Source: Balanoglossus misakiensis (taxonomy: Eukaryota; Hemichordata). From it: a stretch of DNA of 64,000 bases. The notes beneath the pieces were generated by a model, which had not been told where the DNA came from, did no database searches, and saw nothing but the letters and a program-made list of their open reading frames with translations. This document shows positions 35,510 to 48,900 of the stretch, one piece after another (positions within the stretch are counted from its first letter, which is position 1; each line of letters begins with the position of its first letter). The stretch lies in NCBI GenBank assembly GCA_040954595.2, contig CM082579.2, forward strand, positions 11,036,001-11,100,000, written 5' to 3'. The position numbers and the translations under genes are program-made.

Positions 35510-38500
35510 TGCTATGAAACTGGCAACTTTGTCTGCTTGGACTACGTCTATTGCTGTTGGAGTCAGCGAGCTGTGTCTCCCAGTGCACGGCTGCAAAGTA
35601 CACGATCGAGACGGGTCAGTGTAACGCTAGCTATAGTGTTAGTTCTAGTTGAAAATAGCAATTTTAAACCATAGCTTAGGAGCACTCGTCGCAAATGATG
35701 CGTACTTTCTCAAGGAACATGAAACCTCACTTACACTGATCGTCAAATTGAACTGCGCCTGTTGGAGTGTGGACGGCTATATGGTCTATAAGTAATGATC
35801 CCGCGGTGGACACGTACATCTCTTTCGTTTTGTCGCATCCAGACAATATCCATGGCGACGGTTTATTATTACGTGCAGTTAAATATTACCAAATGATATC
35901 CCATCGATAACCCCATTAATTTATATCTGTCCGACTATCCACGTAAAAGCATCGAGTTAATCAATGATTACGTCGAAAAGATAATTGTTGACGATACATG
36001 CATTTCAACCTGTTGCATGCTTTACACGCAATGCAAGGCTTTCCCCTCTCCAGGAAAAAATATCGCCATAATTTAGGTTCCGTCAATGTATGCCTATTTC
36101 TCGCCTCAGATGGTAAAATCTTTCTACCGGCCGATTGATTGTTGTTGTTGCTATAGCTACCATCCATGACATGACATGTCATGTCTTCTCACACCGAAGT
36201 CCTACAGTGTTAGATAGAGTTATAACACGTACGTGCTGATAAATTCGGCGCCCATCGATGCGCTGTATCTCACGAATTTCGTGAATCTGGCATATTGATG
36301 AACCAATGAGATATGAACATAGATACAACAATTAAAATCAGGACACAAGCGATGACGTCAACATATGTGCTGATGACAGTTTTGGAATCAAACCAAGAAA
36401 TTGAATTGCGATGATAAAAAAGCATGTTTCCGAAGATTTCTTTCAAATTGTCTTATTTGAATGATAAACGTTCGTCTTGCGATTTTTACGCACAAGAATG
36501 GAAAATATGCCACTTTAATCATCGGAAAAATCTTTAACTATTTATTGGATGTACATGTACATCGGCGGTGGAGAAATAACCAGTGTGCGGCACTTCACGT
36601 GAAGGATCAACTTGGTCAACGTAGGCTCCATGAACGTCCACGTACGCGAAGTTAAGTCGGCCCTGCCCCCCCCCCCCCTCCCTACCGGCGGGGCCAAACT
36701 AAATCGGCCTTGGGCCGACTGAGCGTGTCCACATTGGTTTTTGTACACCGAGTTTGGTGTGAACCCCTTCTTGATTAGAGAGATCCATGCCCATGATGGG
36801 AGGCTTTGGGGAGCGTCCTGTGCATATTCTTACGTGTGACCGGTAATAATCCAGAACATACTCGGAAAACATATTGCAAATTTCTGCCATAATTCCACAG
36901 TGGGTGTATTGAGAATGTCACTTAAGATCTAGCTCTCGACACAAGTTGTCTTAGGCCTATGTCAGCCTGAGATTTTCTGGTGTCTCTTTCTCTGTGTTTT
37001 ATGTCCAGTCTCTATATATTTCCCAGCCGGATTTTCATAAAAGTGAAATTAAAAAGGAAAGTGGCTGTCGCGCGGGGGGGGGGGGGGTAGCTCTTTGTCT
37101 AGCATGCTAAAATAAAAGACGAATGTTTACCTACTTTTAGTAGATCATTCGGTGTCAACTCCTCAGCCTCCGTCTCCGCAACGGTGCAGTTGGTCTCGTC
37201 CTCACACACAGTTTCCATCTCCTCCGATAATATGTCAACACTGACGACCGGCGTCACAGTATAGTCTTTGTATCCGCGACAGGATAGCGGAGAAGTGCAG
37301 TGATTAACTGTCCTAGGCTTATTTCTGTCGGACGCCCAGCCACCACTCAGTCCATTGCAGCGTACGATCGCGACCTCGAAAACACAATATTGTGTGTCGT
37401 AACACTACGGTCATTATGGCACCATTGATGATCAATGAATTGTTACGAAGGGCGTAAAAAGAAGGCCTCCATTGCCACGATGAAAATGACATAATTTCAA
37501 GTCGAATGCCTATTTTCAATTCGAAAGTCTATTTGATGTCGTATTTTTTTTTATTTTTTGGTAAGTCTACAGTTTCCAATACAGGTCCTTTAATAACACA
37601 TCGTCTGTAAAATCAGGGACTCTGGCCACACACACACGCAAACCAGAACCAAAACTATGCAGACAAAGCGTTTGGATCAATACCCCAATGATTAGTGTTT
37701 TTTGTGTCGCCTCATAAAATCTGTCATGTTGTCATTCACCAGTAGGTATAGGATAGACTATTGCCTACTGGCAAGGCACCATAAAAGTGTTCTTAAAAGT
37801 TAAAGCCCCATGAGCTGCAACTTTTAAATAATTGTCATGACATCAATCCGACGTCACATTGATGTCATCGTGACATCTCAACTATAGAGCAGGGGGAGTG
37901 GGAATTATATGTGTAAAACGTGGAGGGGGGAGGGTCAGTCCTGAGCTGTTATCCGGGCATGCGTGGTCTTTTAGCGTGTCTCCACGATCCTCTGTTCTGG
38001 GCTCTCTCGCGATGTCGGCTCTGTATCCCCGTTTTATTCCCCACTCTCTCCTATTGTCTTATCGCACGTGTATGCCAATCATGTTATGAATACTTAATTG
38101 AGGAGGACTGTGGCGCCAGGTTCGTTTGTCACCAGTATGGGACATCTTTATAACAGTGTGAATTGGTGATTTTGGATGGAATTTCTGGCGTTCCAACAGC
38201 CCATATCCAACGTCAGATTAATGTCATGACATAATCTTGGATTTTAGAAATTTTAAAACTATCCGACGGACGATACAATGCGGTTTTGTTTGTTACGCAT
38301 AGCAACAGAATTCTGTAAATAAATGTGAATTAAGGCGTCAGAAGGGCATACGATAAACGAAAATTCACTGAAATTCCCCTTACCTTACAATTCTGGTCGG
38401 TTGTGCTTTGCTTTAATGGCTCATGAACTGCAACTCGATAAAAAAAATTAAACTTTAAATTATTTCGGATATGATTTCAATTCTGTTATCACATACATAG

Positions 38501-38940
38501 CTCCGCATATTACCATAGTATGACGTCAGAAGTAGGGTAATATGGACCAAGCGTTATTGTTATTACCATCCCTCTGACGTCACCAACCGGAACTACTAGT
38601 ATTTTAAACGTGTAAAGAAAGCCCCCTTCAGACGGCAAAACTCAGTGCAAGTGTTAGTTTTATTTCGATATAAAACGTAAGCAAAGATCAATAAAATATT
38701 TCATATGTGTAATTATAATATACCTCATGCTAATACTGTGTCGTGATTCGCCAGAATCCGTCACGTGATAGGAAAATAGAATCGACTATGAATCCCTAGG
38801 GAAATAGCAGAACAAATATAAACCGGTCACGTGACCAACGTGGTCACGTCAATCAGCGTCGTCTGACACAATGGCCACCGCTGAAGATGTCGTCTGCCAA
38901 CCTCAAGAGAAAATTGCAAGATTTTCCCAACTGTTAGCAT
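35510..38940. other. Gene-poor region, little recognisable content
   Basis: Apart from the possible exon at 37.1-37.3 kb, this stretch shows only poly-C/poly-G runs (36665-36682, 37073-37087) and AT-rich sequence. Open frames here lack domain content and splice context. Confidence 0.4.
37131..37310 (-). CDS. Possible extra upstream exon of the GRAM-like gene
   Basis: A minus-strand open stretch (TPVVSVDILSEEMETV, CEDETNCTVAETEAEEL) ends at a donor GTAGGTAAAC in phase 1. It would join in frame to a weak acceptor just before the ATG at 35509. The composition looks coding, but the upstream boundary and membership in the gene are uncertain. Confidence 0.3.
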
Positions 38941-38962
38941 GAGGTTTATTATAAAACACCTA

Positions 38963-39134
38963 TGGCCTGGCCTATATTCGGGCCATAGCAGCCGTTTTAC
39001 CCCCTTGTGGCTGTGAGTTACCAGAATCATATGCTATTTCCCTCGGCCTACGACCTCGGGAAATAGCATGAGATTCTGGTAACTCACAGCCCCTTGTGGG
39101 TAATAAACGGCTGCTATGGCCCTCATGGCCAGGC
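38963..39134. repeat. Foldback element with arms about 75 bp
   Basis: The left arm (GCCTGGCC...GGGCCATAGCAGCCG...CTGTGAGTTACCAGAAT) is mirrored by ATTCTGGTAACTCACAG...CGGCTGCTATGGCC...GGCCAGGC. The centre is near 39048. Confidence 0.8.
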
Positions 39135-39220
39135 AATACATATAGACGATCGACAAGTAGTGTTACCTGTGTACCTTTGTTACGCACCAACATGCACCTG
39201 CAAAACTGTGGTCGGGAGCA

Positions 39221-39432
39221 TAACCTAAAACGAAGGAAAGCGAAGGACGCTGATATCCCCATATTTTAGGGCGAAGGACGAGGTTTTCTGTATACTGGAG
39301 GCAGAAGGACAGGTTTAGCTCAGTAATTAAAGCCGAAGGACAGGTTTAGCTCCGTAATATAGGCCGAAGGAAAGCGAAGGACGCTGATTTATCCATATTT
39401 TAGGGCGAAGGAAAGCAAAGGACAGTGATATC
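39221..39432. repeat. Short tandem repeats around GCGAAGGACGCTGAT / AGGACAGGTTTAGCTC
   Basis: The block CGAAGGAAAGCGAAGGACGC plus ATATTTTAGGGCGAAGGA occurs two to three times, and AGGACAGGTTTAGCTC twice, in a degenerate tandem array. Confidence 0.75.
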
Positions 39433-39439
39433 TACATAT

Positions 39440-39588
39440 CAGTTCCAACGTGGCTGTCACCACGCCGGAAGACGGAGATCCAGTCTGTCTTTCGATACCA
39501 CCGGAAGTTTTCAGTTGCCATGACAATCTAGAGGAAGACGTCACAAATCGGGATGATGCCAGCGAGGAATCTGGAACAAGTCACAAAG
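39440..39588 (+). pseudogene. Exon-like open stretch interrupted by a foldback transposon
   Basis: After an acceptor-like ATATCAG, an open acidic stretch reads VAVTTPEDGDPVCLSIPPEV and continues to SEESGTSHK, where the element at 39589 is inserted. With the element taken out, the frame continues for about 17 codons to a stop. No recognisable domain. It may be an orphan exon or chance. Confidence 0.3.
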
Positions 39589-40053
39589 TAGTCTCGGTTA
39601 CCCAGACGCCTTTGCTCTTCCGATGCTCTCCAGAAAAGGGTCTGGGGAAATGCTATTGAAAGCTTTGTAAAACAAAATGGCCGATGTCAGGATTTTGATC
39701 ATCGCCTGATTGGCTGAGCTGTCAGTATGACCCGGGTCACTGACTCTCGACAATGTGTGATTATTTGTCGTATCTTCATATCAAGAGACCGGTACTTGTT
39801 GGTTGATGCGAAAGGCAAAAGGCGTCCTCTGTTAGCATTGTTGGAGAAATTATATGAAATATCTTTGGTAGACGATTGTCGAAACTATTGCAGTGACCCG
39901 GGTCGTACTGACAGCTCAGCCAATCAGGCGATGATCAAAATCCTGACATCGGCCATTTTGTTTTACAAAGCTTTCAATAGCATTTCCCCAGACCCTTTTC
40001 TGGAGAGCATCGGAAGAGCAAAGGCGTCTGGGTAACCGAGACTAGTCACAAAG
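39580..40053. mobile_element. Mutator-like foldback element with 9-bp target duplication
   Basis: Element 39589-40044 (456 bp) has inverted arms of about 150 bp, starting TAGTCTCGGTTACCCAGACG and ending in its complement. The sequence GTCACAAAG flanks it on both sides (39580-39588 and 40045-40053). A 9-bp duplication with long terminal inverted repeats fits Mutator/MULE-type transposition. The arms are almost identical, so insertion is recent. No transposase. Confidence 0.85.
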
Positions 40054-41400
40054 TGAAGTTCCACTATAGGGAAAACATAAGAACATTTACACTAATTTAT
40101 TTGTACAGAGAGGGTTGATATATGAATGAGCTGGTCTCTCTTTTGTCCGGAATCCAATTCATGTGAAACGAAGACTGATGTGAAGATCCAACACTGCAGG
40201 ATTTTCCACAAGAGTGACAATACTGTTACATGGCTCTTTCTTTTGCTGATAGCCATTTGTAGTCTTCATGGATGCAGTCCAGGTCTTGGAGAAAGAGAGA
40301 GAAAGAAAAAGTGTGTGTCTCTCTGTATGTGTGGAGTTCTTTTGTGTGCCTGCCAACAACAAATCAGACATGTCTCACCCGATTTTGCTCAATCTTGGCA
40401 GGAGGACAGTGTGACTGTGAATTTGTAAACTTCATTTACTCATAGGACCCTTTGCTGTTACAAGACCATACATGAAAGTCTTGTGTGTTGTTGTTTTTCT
40501 GCTGGTGTAGATGTGTTACAGGACAGTCAAAAGAGACCATTTGGGCCCAGAACATCAGACGTAGTCCAGGCATTCAGTCAAATAATACAGGTTGCAATGC
40601 ACTGTACTCTGGGTGTAATAATTAATGATAAAAACCTCAACATACACATCCAGTTATCGCACCATGGTTCACTCTGAATTCTTATTGGACTTTTGACTCG
40701 GCAACACATTGTTGCCAAATTTACACGATTGACAAGGAAATCAAAACAACATGTGTTTTATTACTCGGCGTATCACTAATGCCGCCGTGCCGGGGAGGTC
40801 CGTTTGCGCTGATTGCATCACCTGGCACGTCCTGTACAAGAGCTGGACGTCTCCTATGTCAATTACGGCCAATGACGCCAGGGTTAACACTTGAAAAGGC
40901 AATTTCAACAATCAGTTTTGCGTTGTTGCGACTTGCCAAAAGTTCGCTGATCTTTGGTGATTCGTAGATGTTCTATTTTACATGTCACGGTCGGGAATTC
41001 AAATTAAAAATCCCAAATAGTCGCCCACCAGCCAAAAAATCACCCATGAGCGATGTTTTGGATGGGCGAATTATCAGTAAAACCCGGTACACATGAGTGT
41101 TTTCGAATAAATTTTCAGATTAAATATTGACACGACAAAATGAAAGAGTTTGGGTGGTACTGGAGCTGACCCACACTGATTTGCATACAATACTTCAAGG
41201 CGGATGTAAATGTTTTGTCGCGTGAATTGTTTATCACAACATGGTCATATCCCATCACTTAAAGATTTTGGGGTCGCAACATGGCCATCCCAACTTCAGA
41301 TTTTGAGATGGCTCAACTGGTTTTGACTGCTGTTACGGTTTGAAAGAGGCACACAGACAGATGTATAGACAGTATGCATTAGATCCGTGTTGTCCTCGAA
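40054..41400. other. Spacer, no supported gene
   Basis: Short open frames only. One + stretch at about 40510-40590 (DSQKRPFGPRTSDVVQAF) precedes a GT dinucleotide but has no clear acceptor or domain. Confidence 0.35.
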
Positions 41401-41401
41401 C

Positions 41402-42720
41402 GCTCGAATTTTTAGGTGTGTGAAGTTGGTTACTAGTTCCTCGTTCCTTATTCGATTCAATCTGAATATGCAGGTAGTTCCCAGTTCCTGGTTTTGTTCC
41501 GTATTCAAAATAACACATTTCACCCATTCTAAGGGACCGTTCAATTTTTACGGCCGGGGGGCAAGTTTGTGTCATTGGTTTTCAAAATCAGGCCGCCCCC
41601 CCCCCCTCACCCAGGACCAAAAAATGATGACCCCCCTCTGACAGACCCAAAAATATGATGACCCCCCCCCCCCCACGCCGAAAACATTCGCCGTCCTGAT
41701 CCTATGTACACTGTATGCAATAAAGGGAATGAGGCTCCTCACACCTGAAGTATTATAGTATATAATAGTATTTCGTTGCAATAAAGAAATCTATGAACAA
41801 ATTGAAATCACAAGTCAATACAATAGTTGCTAGAATTGGTAAAACAAGAAAAGTGGCGGGTGGAAAATTTTGTAAAATATGTAGCTCAAAGTTGCATTTT
41901 AATGAACTCAAAAGCAAATTATCTCAATGTTTGGGAGGACCAATTTTACTTTTTGCCACTCCACTCAAAGTTAGCAGATTTGGCGTCATGTTAGTCATGA
42001 CATCATTTATAAAACTTCTAGTATATACAAGAAGCATCGCGAAACTATTAGTTATGCGTAATGGTTTAAACGATTATTCCCCTTTATGTATTCACTTTGT
42101 TAAATATTATCATCGGTGGGGTTGGGGTGGCAAGCACTCTGCTCTGGTACACTGGACAAACCAGCAAAAAAATGAAATGTGGTGGAGAATGAAGGGGGTG
42201 GGTGTGGGAGGGGGTGTCCCCTCCCACATTAGAAAAGTTTGTAAAATAAAAGGCAAAAAATCGGTGGCAAAAGTATGTGCCCCCCCTAAACGTTTAAAAA
42301 ACCCAGATGACCCCCCCCCCTTTTTGGACTTCAAAATTTAAGTGACCCCCCCCCCCCTGGATTTTGCCGCCCACCCCCGCCACTTTTCTTGTTTTACCAA
42401 TTCTAGCAACTATTGTATTGACTTGTCATTTCAATTTGTTCAAAGGTGGGGGGGGGGGGTCATCATGTTTTGGTCCTGGGTGAAGGGGGGGGGGTCCGCC
42501 TGATTTTGAAAACCGATGACTCAAACTTGCCACCCCCCCCCCCCCAAGGCCGTAAAAACTGAACGGTCCCTAGAGTGCCGGGGCATCAGCTTAGCCAGGT
42601 CGTAGGAAACCCAATAAGGAACGAGGAACTAGTAGCCAGTTCCTTATTCAGACTGGGGCGAATAAGGAACCAGGAACTAGTAACCAACTTCACACGCCTC
42701 GAATATTTCAGCATTAGTTC
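41402..42720. mobile_element. Nested inverted-repeat element, poly-G/C rich (GGGACCGTTCA ends, copy 2)
   Basis: The inner unit 41532-42571 begins AGGGACCGTTCAATTTTTAC and ends GTAAAAACTGAACGGTCCCT. Further inside, 41785-41866 is inverted at about 42372-42445 (AATTGGTAAAACAAGAAAAG). Outside it, 41402-41520 is inverted at 42597-42720 (GAAGTTGGTTACTAGTTCCT). Multiple G8-12/C8-12 tracts occur near the arms. The 182-codon frame inside encodes no known domain. Confidence 0.75.
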
Positions 42721-42935
42721 ATTGTTATTTTTAGCCTATTTGATCAAGAATACAAAAAAGAGCTTAATAAATATCATGCTTATCTTGATATCGTCCGAAT
42801 TCCATTGGTGCTAGTTTATTGATTAGCCCAAATCATTCATGTTCCACTCCCTATCTATCGGTCGACTTAGCAACATCATATCAGAAAGCAACACAACACT
42901 CGCCGAGGCAGACATCAGGCACAACCAACTGCAGT

Positions 42936-45900
42936 ATGGCGTCCACAGACGACAATGATATCACAGTTTTTGTCAGACACGAGAGTGGCCGCAATGCAAA
43001 GCCAATACAATGCAAACCGAATGCTACGGTACACGATCTTGGCGAAAGGCTGAAAGAAAACACCGACAAGTTCCGCCTTGCTTTTAAAAACCTGGATGTG
43101 AAAGAAACTGATCTGGAAATATATTTCAATGACGCAGAAGGAAGAAGCAAAACAGTGCTCAGTCCAAAGGACAAAATAGCAGACTATGTAAAACACGACA
43201 TTGTCTTCAACACAGGTCAGTAAAGTTGCGCTGAATATTAACATGTAATTACCTTGTGGTAAAGAAATAATATTTCACATTTTTCTAGTATTATATTTTT
43301 GTATAGTTTTATTTCTATTTCATAATTGTTCCCATATTCAAGTTATTTCCCAGTCCGTTTTCGTTTTTATTTCCATTGTCATTTCATTTACTTTCATTTC
43401 CATTTTGTTTTAATTTCCATGTCCACTTTCATTTTCATTTTTATTTCAATTTCTGATTTCATTTTGTTTTATATTTCCATTTTCATTCTCATTGCCAGTT
43501 TTGTTTCCAATTCCACTTTTCCATTCTCATAGGGTAGTAGGAGAAATGAAAGAGGACAAGAGGACACACTTCACACTTAATAAAAGAAACGAACTTGTGT
43601 CCTCTTGTCGACACAGACACAAAGCATTGTTACGCAACAATTTAATCTAGAAACTCCAGAACAACACATTCATATCACCAGCTACACATTGTTATGCAAA
43701 ACGGCCCACCCCAACTTACATTCCTCCACCTGTGTACCTTTGACATTTATTTCCAATTTTATTTCCACTTTCTGTTCTGTTTTCATTCTGTTTCACAAAC
43801 ATAAACAAACCGATGGGGGGGGGGGGGGGCTTTGCACGTTAGAATCCACAGTCGGGTTTCCAAACGTTAATTTTAGGATCGCTTAATTGAATTGCACGAC
43901 ACTCTGTAGTTCCAACTATAGTTCTCTCCATACCAGTCACACAAAATCAATAGACATCAAATGACACTACAAAACAGATCCATAAAACTTTTGAGTATGG
44001 ATGATACAAGTACACTTGTGAATGTCTAGGGTGAGAAAATGTACATGATTGTGTGCTGTTACATTCAGTCACATTTCTATAATAGCATAATGTCATTTAC
44101 ATCGTGTTTTTGTAAATCCAGGTTATGTTATTCTTCTTCATCGCTTTGGTCACGAAGGATTTGGTCAACCAATTCATATACAACACGAATGCACTGCATT
44201 TGATTTGAAAGAAATCATAGAGAACGAATGCAGCAAATATGGTATAACCGAAGATGATCGGAAAGATATCGAAAGTAGGAAAAAGACCGTCAGAATATAT
44301 GATACATCATCTGGGTCTCCAGATAAACCCCTCGAAGGAAATCAACCATTGAGGGACTTTGACGGAAAACATTTGACATACGACTTGTTCCAACAAGGTA
44401 GATGATAATTTATTCACATAACGTACCAGCCTTGATTTGAGTGATCACTGTTTTGTCGTGTCAGTGTAACTTGCTTTAATTTCTCTATTATAAACTGATG
44501 TGTATGGTTAATATTTTACAGAAAACAAGTCATCATCAATGGTAACGTCCCCTATTGAGCTCATAATTTGACAGTCATGTAGCTTTGAGTGTAAATTAAC
44601 TGCTTATTTACGTATATAATAAAATAATTGCCGATATAGAACTAAATGTCACTCGGTTAATATTTAATCGATAACTCTGATAGGCTACGAAACTTATCAT
44701 TGGGTGACTGATTAACTGGTTAAATTTCAGCAATATATTGTTCTCTTGTTTCAGGTTATTATATCTACCTTCACCGTTTGGATATGAAGGGTTTGAATGA
44801 AAAAATTCCAATACAGTATAGCACTACTGCTTATGATCTCGAGAAAATGATCGCGAAAGATACTAAGTATGGTTTATCAGAAAGTGAGGTTACAGCTGTC
44901 AAGAACCGAGAAAAGAATATCAGAATATATCAGAAAGGATATCACGATGATTGCATTAACATTCCCATTGAGGCAGACCAACCACTTAGAGACTACAACG
45001 GAAAACATCTGACATACGAGTTACTCGTTCCAGGTGGGTTGCACAAGTTTGGCTATGTCTCCATTTCCTCGTTACATCCGCGTGGTAAAAACAATTGTAT
45101 CGCATAAAATTTGAGAGGGTTGTGCAACATTGGCGGTTCATGACTTCCGACTCTTTCTTGAAATCTCAACGCAATAAACAAAGTAATTTCCAGTCATGTA
45201 GATATACTGTATCCTGCATTAAAGGGACAAAGTCTCTCTCTCGCTGCCCTTTTTTCCATTAATTATGTTTGATACAAGAAACCGGTTGTTATTCTACATG
45301 TGGATAAATAGTGAATCAATGTTCAACCACACACAACTTCCATCCCCCTTATAGACAGGAGAGTAAAAAAACTCGCCAAAATGAATAATCGTTCTTTACC
45401 ATTTATTCATTTTGGGCGAGTTTTTACTCTCATATCATACAAGTGGGATGGAAGTTGTGTGTGGTCGAACGTTGATTCACTGTATATCCACATGTAGACT
45501 AATATAAATGGTGTCTTGTATCAAACATAATTAATGGAAAACGGGGCAGCGAGAGATAGACTTTGTCCCTTCATTGCATTGTCAACTGGGGTAACTAGAC
45601 GTAAACATTTTTATAATATAATACTAGACAAAGGTAAAACCGTTAGATTGTTACAAGGGCGCTCGAACTATGCAGTTAGACTTATTACAAGGTAGACAAC
45701 AGTCGCGTGGAATTATTTGTTGTGCGGACATCAATTGAAAATCCACGAAGCACAATTCGATGTTCGAAATCTCTAATCATAACCTTTTAAGCACCTTTTA
45801 AGATGCCTGGTTTATTGTTTGTTAGCATTTTACTGTCAGACAAAATATTAAGTTTGCTCTACAATGTAATAATATAGATTTGGTATAGATGTAGTATATA

Positions 45901-48900
45901 TTTGAAAATATAACACAATTATGTCAATAATGAGCAAAGTGGATTTTTGTGTAGTAGGCTTATTAGCATATAGGCCTAAATGACACTTAAACGTGTCAAC
46001 ATAAGTTAAACGGGCGAGGTTTTTGAAGATAGGTTTTCTTACAATAAGTGTCGCCACGTCACGAGAAAAAAAGAATTTGGCCAAAATTGCCATGTAAACT
46101 GCAGTTCCTCCTGGAGTATATAAAACCAGACGTGTGGATTAATTGAATAGTGCTGGCCTATTCCTTTTGCAGATTGCCCAAAACATATCACATCCTTTGC
46201 CGATTTTGAACAGTTGAGCATCGGACAAAACATTGCATGCTTTGGGCCACCCAAACATGGAAAGTCATCAACAATCAATTCGTTCATAAGGGTAAGTTAC
46301 CTTGTCACTCTGAGCACCAATGTCGAGGTTGCATTGAACCATAGATGTGAAGGTGGTGTGGGTCGGGAATCATCATGGCCCATGTCGAATTACCAATTAA
46401 CCAATCACATCGTGGCATACAAAATGGCAGCTCATTGCAAAGTACGCATGACCAATGGCAAAAGGCTCGAACAATTCTTGTTTTAAAAGAAATATGGTCA
46501 AAGAAACAAAATTTTTACAAATTTGAAAAAAAGTTGCAGTATGTGTGCTACACAGGGCGCCCACTTCTCGTATTTTACTTCATCTTATATTGATTTTACA
46601 GAATTTTAAAATTATCATATAATGTGAACCCCAACCTGACAGTTTGACGTTGGAAAAGTGAATCAATTGTGTGGAGTGACTGTGATTTTGGGTCCTCTTG
46701 CATTGAAACGTCGGGGCGATATAACATTTCAGAGTTTTGCTTCATGATAACTGAAGTTCCTACAAATACTAAAGCGCCCCGGAACGAAATATTTTCCAGT
46801 CTAACATCAGCAATGAATTCTACCATATAATGGCTCATTTTGGCATATCCTTTATTTACTCGCATGCTGTGGTGATAGATACCTATGCAATTACAATCCA
46901 TTATATCATTAGTATGAATATTCAGATAATGATATTTATATAATTGTTAAATTATTATCATTATTATTATTATTATTATTATTGGTAATTACATATCCCT
47001 CTACAGGCTTTGTCTGGTAGTCATGTACAAGTGGCGCAGACAATTGTTTATGCAAAAGGGACCTCAGCATACTCTCGCATACCAGTCGAGGTAAAAGCTT
47101 ACAAAATACCCTTAATGTTTTACTATATTGTAATCCATTAATTGACCTCATTGTTCTTGTTTGAGATTACATTTTGTTTTATTTATTCAGTGTACATGCA
47201 TATGACTTTTCATTAAAATAAACGTACATCTTCAGCTTTATTCTGCACATGCGCTAAAGAAAATACCAACTAATCCAATCAGAAAAAAAACCATCTAACG
47301 AAAGAACTACTAATCGGACTTTGAAAATTATTTTCGCATATTTTGAATAGATGTTATGTAAAGTTTTGCATTTGTGCGAATATCAGGAATTTTGTCATAA
47401 TAGGCCTATATTCGCAACTAAACCAATTACTCTGAAATTTGGCGAGATAGGTTTTCAAGGAAAGACTCTTAAAATGTGTTATACCACGTGATCAAGTATC
47501 ACTATTGTATTTTGAGGGCAATCTTGCCATTTTGGTATTTAAAAAACTATTTTTCTCATCACGGACAGACAGACAACTACATAAACATATACATGAAACA
47601 CACATGCCAATCTAGTCCTTCTTCTTTTAGCAAATGCCTATACCAACTATGATGGCCATCAAAAAGTCTTCCAAATGCAGTTATTGCTGGAATTGACTCA
47701 TATATTTTCTATTGTCTACATAGGTTTCTCAAGGAAAGTTTTACCTTTGTGATGTTCCTGGCTTAACTATTCAAATACGAGGGAACCGTCATTTCGAAAG
47801 AGCAGTTCGACAGGTTATAAACGGCGAAATGTCCGAGGAGCGATGGATAAACACGGTACCCCCTCAACCTACAAGGCCTGTAAAAGAAAGAAAAATTCAT
47901 GCAGTTGTATGCATTCAAAATGGCACGCAAGATGATATCGACCCCCTCCACTCCCAAATACGTGAAGTTTGCGTCGATGAAGGTAAGTCATGAAAATAAT
48001 CCGGACACCGTACCGTCCAAAGGCGAACGTGTTGTTTCTTTGTTGTTTTCAAATTCTCGACTACTGTAATGCACTACTCTGTGGTTCACCATCATCATGC
48101 ATTCAACCGCTACAGCATGCCCTGAATTCTGCAGTCAGGATCGTTTCTCGTACCCGTAAAACGGATCATATTACTCGTGTTCTCATGGATTTACATTGGC
48201 TGCCTGTACACTATAGAATCCAATACAAGATCTTGCTTATGACATATAAGGCATTAAACAACACAGCACCAGCTTACATCACTGACTTAATCCATCTGAA
48301 AACTTCAACAAGACTTCTTCGTTCAAATGACAAATTTCTACTTCATGTACCACGGAGTACAAAGAAAACGTACGGCGATCGTGCTTTTTCGTATATCGCC
48401 CCACTCATTTGGAACAGTGTCCCAATAGAAGTATGCCAGTCACCTAGCCTTGACAGTTTCAAGAAACACATCAAGACTTATCTGTTTAACAGAGCCTATT
48501 AACACAATGTTGTTGTAAATTTTGTATAATAGCGAGAGAAAAACCATTCGTGTGTAAAATGAACTTGTTTGTTGATTGTTTATTTATGCTCCGTAAAATT
48601 CGATTTTGAAAGGAACTATTTTTCTTCGTGCTCATATTAATGAGAGGCAATAACAAAATTATGAAGTAGAGAACCACAGAATAATCTGTAGTACATGTGC
48701 TAAAATGCATATATATTTGACTTTCAGGGCGCGATCTCCATGTGTTTTTGATTCTGACCCATGGCGACAAGATCGAAGACGATGAAGAAAGAAAGAGAAA
48801 AATAGATCGTGCGTCCTCAGACTCAACTGGCATTGATAGAAATCATGTTTTTGTAATTGCGAATCGTGACCACGTCGAGAACATCGGAAGAAGTGAAAAA

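Noticed and set aside
39727-40035. 102-codon frame in the centre of the 9-bp-duplication element
   Set aside because: Mostly reads through the inverted arm; the unique centre (about 150 bp) matches no transposase I recognise.
41793-42341. 182-codon + strand frame
   Set aside because: It lies wholly inside a poly-G/C inverted-repeat element and shows no domain or codon pattern of a gene.
43326-43532. 68-codon phenylalanine/isoleucine-rich frame
   Set aside because: It is a translation of a degenerate ATTTC repeat tract.
46110-46172. TATATAAAA just before the P-loop exon, possible internal promoter for a GTPase-only isoform
   Set aside because: The exon that follows has no in-frame ATG, so a short isoform starting here is not supported.
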